A stretch of 64,000 bases of DNA from Citrus sinensis (GCF_022201045.2 NC_068557.1:21305501-21369500); one strand, 5' to 3'; numbered from the stretch's first letter, positions 15,782-28,569 are shown. The notes: generated by a model from the letters alone, not told the origin. Made by a program: numbers and translations.

Positions 15782-16433
15782 TGCGTCGAAAGATACATTA
15801 ATATCACGAGCTGCTCGAACTTATCTGCATGGATTGCTGTTAAGTAATCATGTCGTCACGTTAAGCTCAGAAAGTCGGCTCCAGTGATCCTTTAGTGTGA
15901 AATAACCTTTAAATACATTAGAAATTATTAAAAATCTTCAAAACTTCGAAGTAATTTAACATATTGACCAAATCGATCAGCAAACAGGTTTTCGGCTTTT
16001 GTCAAAAGTCGAAAAACTTTTTCATACAAATGATCGCAAGGATCTGATTTTATCACTTTTCCAACGTTGCACATTACCTTACCAAGAACCTGATCCCATC
16101 AGATCATGGCTCCCACGGAATTGCAAAATGCATTATTCACGAAAAGCTTAGCTGGAAGAACCAAACACCGTTGAAGTCATTCATTCATTCAAAAAAGTGG
16201 GCCCTGGGAATCCACCCTTTCCATTCTTACAACAACATGTCTTGTCCTTGGCCCATTGGACCCACTCTCCCTCTCTCTTACGAAAATATTTTCTCTTTCT
16301 TTTTTTCCTTTTTCTTCTTCATTATCAATTGAAGAACAAAGCGGACACGCCAAACTCAATAGCTTAAAACGCAGCAAGCATCAACGAAAAACGACTTCGA
16401 AGTTCCCCGCTCAAATCTTTCTCCTCAACCCCC
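15782..16433 (+). promoter_or_regulatory. Upstream region and leader of the NOI gene
   Basis: No TATA box is clear. A pyrimidine-rich patch (about 16262-16320, CTCCCTCTCTCT) precedes the leader, as is common in TATA-less plant promoters. No other gene is seen. Confidence 0.4.
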
Positions 16434-18336
16434 ATGGCTGTAAGCTCTTTTTCGATTTATGGAAAACAAACAAAAAAAAAAATTCTTTTTTCCCCCCCTT
16501 TTATTGACTTTGGCTGATTACTGTTTTGTTTCCTTTTAGAGCTTGTGGGTTTGTGCAGTAGCTTATGTGTCTTTAATAAGCTCGTTTACTTTCAGCTGAA
16601 TGGATTTAATTCAACACCCCACATGATCCTTTGAAGATTGATGAGCTCAGATGTGATTGGTTGTTGCTTATTTCTACCCTGTAATTTATTTGCTTCAATT
16701 TGGTGCTTGTTGGTTGAGTGTCTTGATTTTTTTTGCTTTCTCTTTTGGTATATGAATGCAAATATTGGAAGTTCTGCCAACAGGGTACTTTAAAAAAAGT
16801 TTTTATGCGGTATTAGGAAACTAAAAGTAGATATGTCTTTGTACTGAGGCTATTCTTTATGCTAGCTGGGCATATTGTGCTGCTGGCGTGGAGATGGAAT
16901 GATAGTTTTTTGAGGAACTTTTATTTTTTTCTTTGTGACAAGTTGGGTTTTGTTACATCATTTATTGATTTCTCGGATGAATTCCTTGGTTTCCTCTGTT
17001 GATGCGTCTGTTTCAATGCATGTTAACTGCCCATCCGCTTTTTGGCTAACTTATGTTTATGTTTCTAGAGAAATTGTCAAAATTCAGGGCTTTAGTGTTT
17101 ATGTAGATTTTTCTGCTGCCATTCCTATCGATTTTTTATTTATGGCAAGTTTCCTTCTGATATGTGTGACCTCTCAGTGAAATTTTAATATCTACAGGAG
17201 AAAGGTGGACCATTGCCAAAGTTTGGTGAATGGGATGTGAACGATCCAGCATCAGCGGAGGGATTCACTGTTATTTTCAACAAGGCAAGAAATGAGAAAA
17301 AGACTGGTGGCAAACCTGACTCACCAGTGAAGGATGATTCTCAATTTAAACATGGAGCTGTACTTGGAAAGCCTCAGTCTGTAAGTTGCCACTATCTCCT
17401 AATACCTTATTTTTGTTGCTGTTTGATTAGAATCTCCACCAATTTAATGATTCAGTTTAAGTTTTATGAAGTTGTTGAATACCTCAAGAAAATGTTTTGG
17501 TACACCAGTGATCAAATTAAAGAATTTGCAATCTAACTTTTAGTTCCAACTTCAAAGCAGAGTAATATCGTTGATACAGTACCTTCTTATTAACTCACTC
17601 ATATTATTTGAAATTATAGCTTATCACCCTCAATTTCCCATTACTCACTTCTCATGTTTGTGTTTTGTTTCTAAAATACAGTCTTTACGCTAGGATTGCA
17701 CCCATGTCAGAACAAATCTTAGTTTTTGCTCATTATCTTTTTTTTTTTGGGGGTGGGGGGGGGGGGGGGGGTGACATTTCAGTTGATTCTAATGTATGTG
17801 TATACTTCTCATGGCCAAATTATTTCTAGATGGCTTTCTCCTAGTTTCTCCTGAATCAGTACCATCTCCCACTTCAAATGATATTCATCAACAGACCATG
17901 TCCTTTATGCAGGAAAATGCTTTACATTCAAATTTTACTGAAAAACATTATGGAAATACGTGGCGTCACAGTTACAGTATTTGAGACATACTATGTTATG
18001 ACAATACATATATCTTACCAGTACCCACCCTGTGTATTTAGAACTAATACTATATTGCTTGCCATATACTTTTATGACAGAAAATTAGTGTGGCTTGATG
18101 GATATCCAATTGGCTGGCTATTGTTTCCATTTTTGGAAGGTGGTTATGAAAGATGAATATATGAAGTAACATAAATGGTTATTGTTTATTGTTAGTATAT
18201 GCCCTTTTGAAATGAAAACAGCACACATGTACCATATTCTAAGGTTGACCAGTCTACTTATTTTGATGTTTGCAAATGCATTGATTTGCAGAAAAAATGG
18301 TTTTGCTGCATGCAAGCTGCCCGTGCAGAATCATAG
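16434..18336 (+). CDS. NOI: NOI/RIN4-family protein (nitrate-induced domain)
   Basis: This is a small membrane-associated protein of the family that includes RIN4, an immune regulator. I read three exons: 16434-16439 (just Met-Ala), 17198-17380 and 18292-18336, giving 77 aa. The NOI domain starts at residue 8 with LPKFGEW, the core of the site cut by the bacterial effector protease AvrRpt2 in RIN4-type proteins. It continues through the conserved GFTVIFNKAR segment. The C-terminus has WFCC (66-69), a likely palmitoylation site for membrane anchoring. The length matches short NOI proteins and is much shorter than RIN4, with a single NOI domain. The two-codon first exon is supported by its donor (gtaagc) and by MAEKGG-type N-termini in the family. 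Confidence 0.88.
17749..17771 (+). repeat. Poly-G tract in NOI intron 2
   Basis: After a run of T, five G (17749-17753), one T and seventeen G (17755-17771) follow on the sense strand. The tract is in the 911-bp intron and could form a quadruplex. Assembly or sequencing error is also possible. Confidence 0.8.
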
Positions 18337-18957
18337 GAAGCTCTTATCTTTTAAGAGCTTTGCAAGAAAAGCTTCATATATCTATGTCCAGCCACGATGT
18401 AAGATCCGGAAGACTGGAGCTTATCAGAAGCTATGATAGGTCCTACTGGAATCTGTTTGTTGTGAATTTAAGCTTTGGTGATGGTGCGATCCTACGGAAG
18501 AATATTATAAAAGAACTATATTTTATGTTTGTGATAAGTCCTTGCTCGGGTTCCACTACTCCCCTTCATTCAGTTTTTCATGCATTGACTCTTTTTCTCT
18601 GTGAAAATTCTCCTCTCTATTGTTTCAAGTGAATGTGATTTTCTGTATGAATCTGTGTACTTGTGCCAAATGGTCATATTAGAATGGTTCTCCAAGAATA
18701 CTGGTTTCCTAATTTGCTGCAGGCGACCAGTTAATTTCCTTCCATTGATGAATTATCTGGCACTTTATTCCCCAAAAGAGAAGATTGAAGCATGAAAAAG
18801 AAAGACATGTAAACGATCTACAGACAGTTGCCTTGGCACACATCATGTAGAGAAACTTACTAATATGAATGGGACTAGCTACCAAAACAGGCACAGAGAC
18901 ATGGAAATCAAAACCTCCAGCTTGTCGTGTTATAATAAAATGAACATGCATTGCACT
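18337..18957. other. Convergent 3' ends of NOI (+) and p24 (-)
   Basis: The stretch holds the 3' UTRs of two genes that face each other. A TTTATT at 18764-18769 is an AATAAA on the minus strand and may end the p24 transcript. No separate gene is seen. Confidence 0.5.
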
Positions 18958-19868
18958 CTAAACTCTTGATAGTCCTTGTTTTCGGTCAAACAAGCGCTTC
19001 AAAAGATGGATTTGGAGAAAACTAGCCGTGATAAGGAAAAAGGATCCAAGCATAGCTTTGTAGATTGCTCTCCGGCTCATTGTTTTATTCACTTTACCAG
19101 TCAAGTTAAATCCATTGATCAATGAATGTTTCCAGATTTTATCAGGATTAGCGGAAATGAGTGTAAAGTTGTTACCTATGGATTGGCGTTCGGTCTGAGC
19201 ATCAAACCAATGCTGTTGAAAGTGAATGTCGTAAAGTGCTTCCTCCAGCTTTGCTATCTGATCCAATATGGGATTAATATGCTCTGCAGATATTCACAAA
19301 AATCATCAGTGAGCGAAAGAAGAAAGGAAGGAAGATTGTTTCGTTCTCACCGTCTTTGGCATGCTGATCGTGGTAAGCATAGTGAGCAACATGTATATCA
19401 AAATCAGGAGTTTCATGATAAGGAGACTTGTTGGTGAAACAAAACTTGTAAAGCCCTTTCTTGTATGCCACAAACTCGAACGTTGCAGTGCTCCTGCGGT
19501 CAAAGTCACGAACACGTTCATCAGAAGGTCCCGTCACCTGATAATCTCAACGAGCATTTAAAAATGATCAGTGATCCGTGCAAGATAATGGACAATGAAA
19601 CCTGAAAAATAAAACAAAGCTAAAGGAAAACAAATAGAATGATACATACAGTGAGTTCAACACCTTCATCAGAGTAATGCCATGGATTATCAGCCTTAAC
19701 GACAACAAAAGAACAATGAAGAGTGTCACCTTCACATTCAACATTATGAGACACACATTCTTCTCTGTCTATTTCAAATCTTATGCCTTGTGTAATCCTC
19801 ACAAAACTCAGCATACCCACCAGCATTATCATTAGTACCACATGCTTCAAGCACCACAATGTGTCCAT
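18958..19868 (-). CDS. Transmembrane emp24 (p24) family cargo receptor, beta subfamily
   Basis: p24 proteins cycle between ER and Golgi in COPI and COPII vesicles and help sort cargo. I read four exons on the minus strand: 19868-19650, 19537-19351, 19283-19176 and 19091-18958, totalling 215 aa, the usual size. Features in order: a signal peptide (1-28); a GOLD domain with the cysteines that normally form its disulfide (EECVSH... HCSFVV... YKFCFTN); a coiled coil (DQIAKLEEALYDI); one membrane segment near the C-terminus; and a short cytosolic tail RLFDRKQGLSRV, as in plant p24 beta proteins. The final intron is only 84 bp. Intron 3 must be removed because read-through would insert a non-conserved stretch between the coiled coil and the membrane segment. 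Confidence 0.9.
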
Positions 19869-20606
19869 ATCAATCTGTGATTTATCTCTAGATTAATAAT
19901 TTTAATGTCTCAGACTTGAAGATATGTCATAACATGAGAGCCAAGAGAGTGACTGATTTGTCAGAAGTGTATTTGATAACTAACACCAGCGGTTTAGAAG
20001 TTGTAATATATTTGTTTTCTTTAGGATACAGTTTCAGTTGTGAGTGTTGACCGAGGCAAACTTCCATTTGGAACTCTAAAGTCTAAACGATGTCGCTTTT
20101 CATTTAATAATCAGTCTTTAAATGCGTTCTTCAATTTGATGGGATTATCCAATTAAGCAACATCGGTTGTTGAAATTCTCTCTTATTGTCATTATCACTG
20201 CCATAAGTAATTCATTTTAAAATAAAGTTCATATGACATAATTGAACTGGATGAGAACATTCATTTAAAGATTAAATCCAAATAATGATAAGAAGAAAAT
20301 TTAGAATATGATAATACTTCAATTTGATGGTAACACGAGAACTGCCAAGACAATCAAAAGCTGCTACTTCGTGTATCCTATTATTATCTGGTGAGTTTGG
20401 TCGCATTGACATTACTCATTAGTAACTTTACAAACGCTATTTTTGACCCATCAAAAAACTGGTCCTTTTTTTTTTTTATCTTTTACTAATAAGTTTCTAT
20501 GTAGTAGATTGAGCAGACTGTACACCAAAAAGTCGGTGACTAATTCCTCCCCCCATACAGCACTTGTATCTGTACAACACAAACATGCGGGTTCCATTGT
20601 CAGCAG
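19869..20606. other. Intergenic: p24 promoter and SAWADEE-gene 3' region
   Basis: No gene is seen. It should contain the promoter of p24 (minus strand) and the 3' UTR of the SAWADEE gene. A poly-T run (20467-20478) is the only simple repeat. Confidence 0.5.
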
Positions 20607-22769
20607 CTATACAGAAGCAGGGGATGGCTGCAAGATCTTCTTCTCCTCTGTTGCCAGCCTCTTGTGTAGTCGCTCTAAATGAAAAGTAAATTCCGCGTGT
20701 AAGTCCCTCAGCAACTTTGCTTTCTTGAACTCCTCAGTTCCAGAATAAGCAAGCTTCAATTCATGGCTAATCCCAGCATTGCCATTCTGTAGTTTCTTCT
20801 GCAAAATGTAATCCATCAAAATCAAGTTTCACAAAGAAGCATCATGCCATCATATCTGATGTTGAATTAAAAAAAGTTAACAATAGCTAACCTGAGATTT
20901 AAGCATACAAGTCCCAGTTGGCGCTGATATATCCCGCCACAAGATGTTTCTGGCCACCACCCACGGCCTGCAGGCAATGCACGCAGTGATTAAAGCAGAA
21001 ATATAGAATCCGTAAATCCAAACAGAGCAGGTTCTTGATGGCTCTCAAAAATATCTTAAAGTATTAAATGGGAGCTGTTAGACAAAGAGGAAATTAGCAT
21101 CATACTTGCACGGCATCGCTTACCTTCCTCTAGAGGATATGATGATATGTCCTGGGTTATTAAAAAATTTACATAAAACTTGAAGATCTTTATGAGTATT
21201 CAACACAATTGCTCCTCGAGCATACAACTCCTTTGACGAACTTGCGAAAACATATGATTGAGATACTATTGAAGTCTGTTGGTGAATGAATTCAGTAATT
21301 GTTGAAGGAGATAAATCTTTCTCCAAGTTCTCAATTAATATCAAGTAATTGTCTGCTCCTCCAAGATCAGCATCTTGCCTGTTGATTTCATTAATATCCT
21401 CAGCCCAACCTACCTTTTAGAAAATGGAAAGAAGTTAAATGGTTAATGAGATGTCCTTTCATAGAAGTCTTAAATTGGAAGTCACTATCAGGAGCACAAC
21501 ATTTTGATAAAAGAGTTGGGTCTTTAAAGCATGGGGACAAACCTTCAGACGGATGAATTTGACTGACCGACCGCTTGGCACACTTTTTACCCTGCAATAA
21601 GTGGAAAAAACATCAATTATTGCTCTAAATGAACGCTTGCTAGTGAAAACAGATTGTACTCGAGCAATTCTAGAACACCATATACAAAATTGACTTGCCT
21701 GCATTAGACACGACAGCTAAACAACTAGCTACTATTTTCTTTATTGCAAGCATTACCACCAAAGGATGTAATATAGCAGATAGAACTTAGAAGTTGAAAT
21801 CTAGCAGTGGTACTTACAATTTTCTCCTTTGCTCTCTCCAGAAATAAAGCCACATTTCGATCGGGTTTCTCCTTAGACTGGACGAGGCATATGTTTTCAA
21901 TCTTCTTCTCCATCATAATGCCGGCACCGGGGCCATGCTGCCAAACAAGTACGAAGGTGCACAAACACTCTTCTTCCCCCTTTGCTCTAGAATGCCTTTC
22001 AGTAATCACCTGCAAGAAGCATATTGTTTTCCGGAACGGGGTTGAAAATGGAAATTTATCATTTCATTCCCATATGAAATTCCCTCCAACAAGAAGGAAT
22101 CATCTAAACATTAATCCAGTCGAACAACACCAAATAGTTACCAGGATCACAACACATCACTCAATTAAAAGTCAATGTTGACTCATTGACATGCACAAAC
22201 ACTTCATTCGGCTTGAGGAACAGAAAATCCTAAAACTGGGTTCGGCTAGTTTCAGATAATTAGATAAAGGTCTCTCCCTCAGAGAGGGAGATCGTGACAG
22301 AAGAGAAGGGGGGGGGGGGGGGGGCCTTTAACATTTTAACCCAAAAAAGATCACATTTTTATCATCGAATTTCAGTGCAGCAAAATGGTCAAAAAAAAGA
22401 GGAAAAAAAGATCTTTTGAAAAAAGAGAGTGGCAGAGAGAAGTAAAGTACTAACGTGTTCCATAACGGCGTCGTAGAAGCGAAGGTCGAAGCCGTTGAAA
22501 GAGTGGGAGGCGCAAACCGGCAAGCCCTCGACGGCCTTGGAGCATTCCTCGTCCTGTAACTGTACCGACACCGGACGGAACCTCCCTTCAAACTCCTTCA
22601 ACTCCTCGAAGCTCTCGAACCTGCTGGCCTCGAACACTTCGTCCAGGTTATCCGAAAACCCCACGTACTTTATCGTCAGCCTCTCGCCTTGAGCGCCGAC
22701 CAGCACGCTGTACCACGCGTCGTCCCCTTCCGCCCGGAACTCCAACTCACTCTCCGCCGCCGCCGACAT
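20607..22769 (-). CDS. SAWADEE-domain protein
   Basis: I read six exons on the minus strand: 22769-22455, 22009-21818, 21591-21543, 21409-21124, 20967-20892 and 20798-20607, giving 369 aa. The N-terminal 1-170 resembles the SAWADEE chromatin-reader fold: an acidic DDAWYSV start, RFRPVSVQLQDEEC, and a second half around LVWQHGPGAG. In SHH1/SHH2 this domain reads histone H3 methylation for RNA-directed DNA methylation. Here no homeodomain precedes it, so it is not a canonical SHH protein. The C-terminal 200 residues (RPWVVARNILWRDI, then a charged helix) are unfamiliar to me. For exon 4, the acceptor 10 nt downstream of the first AG was chosen because the upstream one gives an immediate stop. 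A nuclear role is an inference. Confidence 0.75.
22273..22324 (+). repeat. Perfect inverted repeat and poly-G tract in SAWADEE intron 1
   Basis: TCTCCCTC (22273-22280) pairs perfectly with GAGGGAGA (22284-22291) across a 3-nt loop. It is followed by seventeen G (22308-22324) on the plus strand, which is C-rich in the transcript. Confidence 0.8.
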
Positions 22770-23582
22770 CCAATCAACGGTGTTGGTCAATGTCGGGAGA
22801 TAATTGAACTCACCTTTCTTTCTCGTGTGCTTATCCAATGTCCACCACCTGCGTGTGTTTGTGAGAAGCAAAACGAAACCATGAACAAAACTGGATACAA
22901 GGAGATGGAAAAGGAAACGAAAAAATTGGTGCACTGTTCTGACACGTGACAGGAGCTCGTGATGATAATGATTGAAAAGAACTTTTGGTATTTGTTATTT
23001 TTGAGAATAATATATGAGACTTTGTTTGTCATTCGAGCCCCACCATTTTTTTGGCCCCTCTGCTGATCATTATTAAAGCCCCAGCTCTCAAATGATGTCA
23101 AAAGCTTAAGTAAGGATTGGTCTAGGCCAAAAATCAAACGTGTAAATGTAATCGGAACATGCATGCATCATCTAATAAAGTTTTGTCGCATGTACATTCA
23201 TCTTCATTAATAATGATAATTAAAAAAATATTAGTAATTAATTAAAACAGACGCTATGATTGATTTTATTGTATGGTCGGTAATACGAACTGACTAATCT
23301 CCTGATCGCTTATCGTAAGAAGTGACCGACTTAATTAGTTCATAAAGAAGAGAGCATGGAATTAATTGACCTCCCTCATAACGAACGGCAAATGGAATTA
23401 AGTGCGGCCAGGAGGTTGCATTTAACATCAACAGCAGCTTTAAATTTTGAATCTTCCGACTGTAACTATCACTTTGAAGCTTTCTTTTAGGTTAAAAACC
23501 AAACAAATCTCGCATATTCTGATCGTCCACCTTTTTTCCTTGGGGGGAACTAGCAGGTAAAATGCAGAGACCACAGTTCTCT
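22770..23582. other. Spacer between the SAWADEE gene promoter and the IGPS 3' end
   Basis: No gene is seen. The open frame reaching upstream of the SAWADEE start (to 22934) lacks conserved sequence and is taken as leader. Confidence 0.5.
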
Positions 23583-23588
23583 TTTATT
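23583..23588 (-). terminator. Probable IGPS poly(A) signal
   Basis: AATAAA on the minus strand, about 217 nt past the IGPS stop codon. Confidence 0.45.
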
Positions 23589-23804
23589 ATTCTCAATCCA
23601 TACAACAATACCATTACTATCAGATACAATACATTATTCCAGTTCACTAGTGAAAGTTACAAAATTCAAAAGGAAAAGGAAATAAGGCTATAGAATACAA
23701 TAAGGGGGACGGTATATTTAATTGATCGATCAAAAGGTGACTTTATTCATCTTCCATCTGAATAACATTCACCCGAACATTCTGAGAAACAATAAAATAG
23801 GAGC

Positions 23805-26731
23805 TCATACAGAAATGTCTTTTCCAAAAAGTCCAGTTATTCCCTTCCCGGGGTCGTCTTGCTTCACTATTGACTCCCCAACCAGAACCTGCAAGAGGGC
23901 AACAAAACTTGATTCCCACACATGTACTGATAATTGTTTGCAGATTCTAAGATGCATTTCTGTTAAGTTTTTCTCATCTAATTTACATAACATATGCTAC
24001 TGTTTTAGCAAGTATGTTTGCGGAGCAAAAGTTAACTAATGCATTAAAGGGACACTCATATCACACGTCATTTGTTGAAGAACCACATGGCTGAGGAATT
24101 ACATACATCTAGGTTTCAAATGAAATGAAGTCTATGTTTAATGTCAAAATAATGTGTGGAACTTGGAATTTAGCATGTAAGGAGGAATATGTAGTAAGGT
24201 GAAAAAGCTTACAGCTTTAACACCAGCTTCTTGTACGTATGCGATATCATCGGGAGTAAATAGCCCAGATTCACCAACCACCTGAAAATGTCAAAAGTAA
24301 GGAATCCAAAATGAAGAAAATATATGAGAAGATGGCCCGCACAAAACATCTGTTTCGTGAATAAGTCTTATCTGGTAAAAGGACCACTTACAATTATGTT
24401 CTTTTGACGGATTATTTCACCACGCTCTCCTTCAAGAAGTTTCTTTGTGTTACTAATATCAACCTCAAACGTCTCTGTGGGATAAGAAACAATAGAAATT
24501 GCTAGTAAGCCAGGATGGCTAAGTCTATCCTGAGTCAATTTATAAAGATACTTAAGAGGGCCAAACAAGGTACAAGGATCATAAGTTCCACAAATAAATC
24601 AATTTTTATAAAGTTAAAAAAGCATACCAAGGTTCCGATTGTTAATACCAATAAGTTCAATCCCCTCAATTCCAAGAACACGATCCATTTCCCTCTCGTC
24701 ATGAACCTGGAATGAACCAAGGCAGGTGGAGTATTTAATATCCAATTTGTGACCACTTTATGCAGTAATGATGAGGAGACTAAAGAACCAACCATAGTCT
24801 CTCATCTTCATAATGATAGAGAACCAGCAACTAATTAATGTTTTACAACTAGGATATATACTCAAGCATAAAATAGTGATCTCAGACACTGCCAGTTGCA
24901 GGAATAGTTATGGGAATCAAACAAATGATAAAAGAAGCCCCATTCAAACCTCAACAAGTGCAGTCAAACCAAGCATCTTGCAGATCTTAGTCATGTATCT
25001 GATATCAAGATCAGGCAAAACAGCAGCGATCAGAAGAACTGCATCTGCACCTTTAGTTCGGGCATAGTAGATCTGCCATGCGTCTACAATGAATTCTTTG
25101 CACAATAGGGGGCACTGCAAACGTGACGGGCATTAGAACCATAACTTATCCTAAAAATATTAGAACCATAACTGATACTATTAACTGTCGTACGAGAAGA
25201 TGGACAAAGCTAAAAACACAGACAGGAATACAAGATAAAAAAACACACCTTCACTCCTGCACTCCTTACAGCCTCCAAGTTTTCAAAGCTTCCCTTAATT
25301 GTTAAGAACAGAAACATGTTAGAGGAAGCAAACAATCATTTGAGCATTTATATCAAAATTTAAGCACATGACTGCTCTAAAAGATAAACTTACCTTAAAA
25401 TACTTTTCATCTGTCAAAATACTGAGACATGCTGCTCCACCTTTCTCATAAGATCGGGCAATTTCAACCTATCACAAGAAAGTTTCAGACAAGAGAATAA
25501 ATAAAACCTACATGTGTATGCCGGTGGGCATGATAGAGAAAGAACAACAGTTGGAGGAGGCCTAGATGCTTAGACAAGGTCAAAACTCATTACATTTGTG
25601 GGCTCTAGAATATACAAGGAACAATTTGAATTGAGTATAGGTAGTGAGTACTATATTTCAATTTTCAACAATATCAAATTCAGCTACAATAATTGGATGG
25701 GATGGCAATTAAGGGCAAAATTATAGAACATGCATACTTACTGGATCAAAATCCTCTCTTAGGATTCCTCTGCTCGGAGAAGCCTTCTTTACTTCAGCAA
25801 TCAGAGCAGGAAGTCCAGTTCGTTGATTGGCAGCCATAAGAGCTCCAATGAAATCTCTAGCTGGAGGAGCATTGTCAAGGGCATTTTTGAGCATAGATAA
25901 TGGCCTCCTCTGTTTTAACTGAAAAGGAGTTTAGCATAAATGTCAACGCTCATCAAAATAATCAAAAGAAAAAACATAATTAGAAATAAAGTTGAGAGAT
26001 TACTTGAGTAACTTCCACGTCCTTGTGCCATACGATCTCCTCCAAAATGTTACGAGGTGTATTGCCCTCATTCTGTATCCGGAACTGAAAAGGTCCCACA
26101 TAGTGCAAAGGGGGCCCTGTCGGTGGACGTCTCCTAATTTTTATACCCTGGCTAGCAGCGACTTCATTTATCAGCATCCCCACTTCCCACTCTTTAGCTT
26201 TAAGTGCAGTTTCAGCATCTTCCATCACTGAGGAAATTGTAGCCGACCCATCCTTGGTCTCAGCCTACAAACAGAATTACAACATCTTTTAGCTCCAAAG
26301 CAAATAATCTGAGGGCACGTTCCGGATAGAGTGAATGTAACTTTTACTCCACATCAACAGTGGAATAGATTCACTAGCTATCAGACAGGCCAAAATAAAA
26401 AACGGGCAGTTAATTACCATACATTTTACATTTGCAAGTCCCACTAAGAGAAAATAATTTTTTGTTTTACGATTTCAAGAGTAGCACACTCGATGCAGTT
26501 TTTTAGTACATGAAAAAAGAACTCTTTGCATCATCATCATCAATTAATCATAATCATCACGAAAAAGGTTACCTTTTGAGCTCGAACGGGCGTGAAACCG
26601 ACACCGTTTCGTCTGTGCGCGTCCATTGCGGAGGCCGGAATGGACCGTACGATTGAAAACTTACTGGGTCTGCGATTCAGCGTTGGAAACAAAATCCGGG
26701 GTGTCGTTTTAGGATAAACCAAGCCCTCCAT
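23805..26731 (-). CDS. IGPS: Indole-3-glycerol-phosphate synthase, plastid (tryptophan pathway)
   Basis: IGPS closes the indole ring by converting CdRP to indole-3-glycerol phosphate in plastid tryptophan synthesis. I read ten exons on the minus strand: 26731-26573, 26264-26004, 25918-25742, 25468-25394, 25293-25249, 25114-24950, 24706-24628, 24474-24392, 24281-24213 and 23888-23805, giving 398 aa. The first ~53 residues are basic and Ser-rich, like a transit peptide. The barrel follows with all family catalytic or binding residues in place: Glu182 and Lys184 ([11 protein letters not shown]), Lys245 (LLCKEF), Glu294, Asn316 (INNRN) and Glu352-Ser353 (VVGESG). The spacing matches microbial IGPS. 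The protein looks fully functional. A downstream product can also feed indole-derived auxin or defence compounds. Confidence 0.95.
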
Positions 26732-26959
26732 TTTTACTCTTTTATGTCTGTGAATCCCTAAGCCAAGGCCGCGACTTCCTTCTTTTAAGGTTTTGGAGAT
26801 TTTGGTGCCGGGAGATTTTCGGAGTTTGGTGGCGGAGATATAATGCTGCCGGGTGTAGCGTAGATTAAGTGCTCCTGAAACACAAATTATTTCCTATAAT
26901 TCCTAAGAATAAAACTATAAGATAACGTTGGTTGGTTGCATTTTTATTTTCTATTTCAA

Positions 26960-27040
26960 TGTTGTAAACCATTGACTACTTCGCCACTGAAGTTTCAAGT
27001 TTCACTTTGACAAGGAAAATAATACCTCTTCCAATGTGGG
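26960..27040 (+). repeat. 5' LTR start of copia-1 (fragment)
   Basis: The segment begins TGTTGTAAACCATTGACT and resembles the start of the copia-1 3' LTR at 52968 (TGTTGTAAATTATTGACT), then diverges. It would place the original left end of copia-1 here. The rest of the LTR and the leader are missing or replaced by the sequence that follows. Confidence 0.45.
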
Positions 27041-27044
27041 TACG

Positions 27045-27345
27045 ATAGTTGATTTTTGACGTGAGAACCATTTAATTTTTACACTTTGGTGATTATTTAT
27101 ATTTATTTCTTTTATATTTTATTATTATGTTTTTATGTTGTTAATATATTATGTTGTCAATTTAATTATTTATAATAATTTTAATTTATATGATTGTTCT
27201 AAAATACTGGTTATATTATAATTTTTTTTGTTAATACGAGTGGTTTAACCGTCTGTTAATTTATTTTAATTTTAATAAATTAATATTTATTCTTACGTAT
27301 ATATTTATTTTTTAATATTATTATTGTAGCCAAAATTTTGTATCA
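27045..27345 (+). repeat. Direct repeat, left copy (~300 bp)
   Basis: This AT-rich block matches 29347-29650 in the same orientation. Shared landmarks in order are GTGAG..CATTTAATTTTT, TTATTATGTTTTTAT, ATTTAATTATTTATAA, TAATTTCAATAAATTAATATT-like and ATTATTGTAGCC. Identity is moderate by eye. Confidence 0.65.
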
Positions 27346-28569
27346 CAGATAAATAGCAATATAATTCGTAATTAAATGAAAGTGAAAATTGCAGTCAGTC
27401 GAGTATTCAAGCACATTTTATTTGACCACCAAATAAAAAGATTTTTTTTTAATCATTTTTTGACCATAAATAAGAGCTGGCAGCAGAGCTGATTCGGAAT
27501 AAGTAAGTTCGGACATGATCAATTTTCAGAGCTTTCTGTCATGATCAACACAGAATGTCAACACAGAATGTCATCTATGAAAGAGTATTATCATATTCAC
27601 AATATAGTTAAGATAGTATCTCAAATGATATGATATTTGTTTTGACCAAATATTTATTAAGAAATATTAGAATATATACACATTAAAGGAAAAAAGACAT
27701 TAAAGTTCTAACATTTATTGTGATGATCACATAGATTCTATTGATTTTAGAAATGATCATACAAATCTTTTTTTAACTATGATATCATATCCTTCAACTA
27801 CAGTCTAATCTTTTATGATACTGCAGTTAATCATAATCTATCTAAACAAAACATAAGACTTTTCAACTTAATATAAATCTTATAAATCAACAGTCGTTTG
27901 TTTTTTCAACTTAATAATTTAATTGACTTAATTTCAATAAATTAACTCATTAAATCTGTTTATTTTTTCAATTTAATGAAAATTTTCAGTCATTAAGTCA
28001 TTAAACTAATTTTTTTAGCTTTTTATTTAATTTAAAAAGTTTGAATGATATTACTAAAACATATTCTCCAAAGTAAAATATACCTAAATAATTAATTTAT
28101 TTTCATCTTTACCTAAATAAACTTACAAATTGGTATTACTATTCGTCTTTGTAACTTGTGATAATATAGTGTTGTTATCATTATTATTTCTATCTTTTTT
28201 TTTTAAGTTAGCTTTATTTATCTTTATAATTTGTATGAATTTTTTTAATATAAACTTCATAAATACAATAAAATTTATTAACATGTTCTAATTTTGAATA
28301 TTAAAGGGCTATATATTCACTCAAAAGTAATTTATATTATGATAAAATACTATCTTATTTATATTCATTGAGATTTCATTCTTTGTTAAGGGTACAAATG
28401 TAATAGTACTAATTTTCATATTTGAAGTTAAAAAAAGAAAAACTTAATACTTATTTTCAAAAATTCAAATAAAAGATAAATGTCATTCAGATTTAGATAT
28501 TACACTCTATTCAGAATCCAGACTAATTCAAATTTATTTGGATTTTGAAAAAATAAAAAAACACCTCAT
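27346..28569. other. Very AT-rich region between the direct repeats
   Basis: No gene is seen. It contains a short direct repeat of 'caacacagaatgtca' at about 27546-27572. It could be the body of a non-autonomous element bounded by the direct repeats, but no primer-binding site is recognisable. Confidence 0.4.

Noticed and set aside
21400..21597. Minus-strand frame reading through SAWADEE intron 3
   Set aside because: It is an exon plus intron read-through. Splicing at 21543 and 21409 restores a conserved downstream frame.
22770..22934. N-terminal extension of the SAWADEE frame to 22934
   Set aside because: The extra residues are hydrophobic and not conserved with the domain. The ATG at 22769 starts directly before the acidic SAWADEE sequence.
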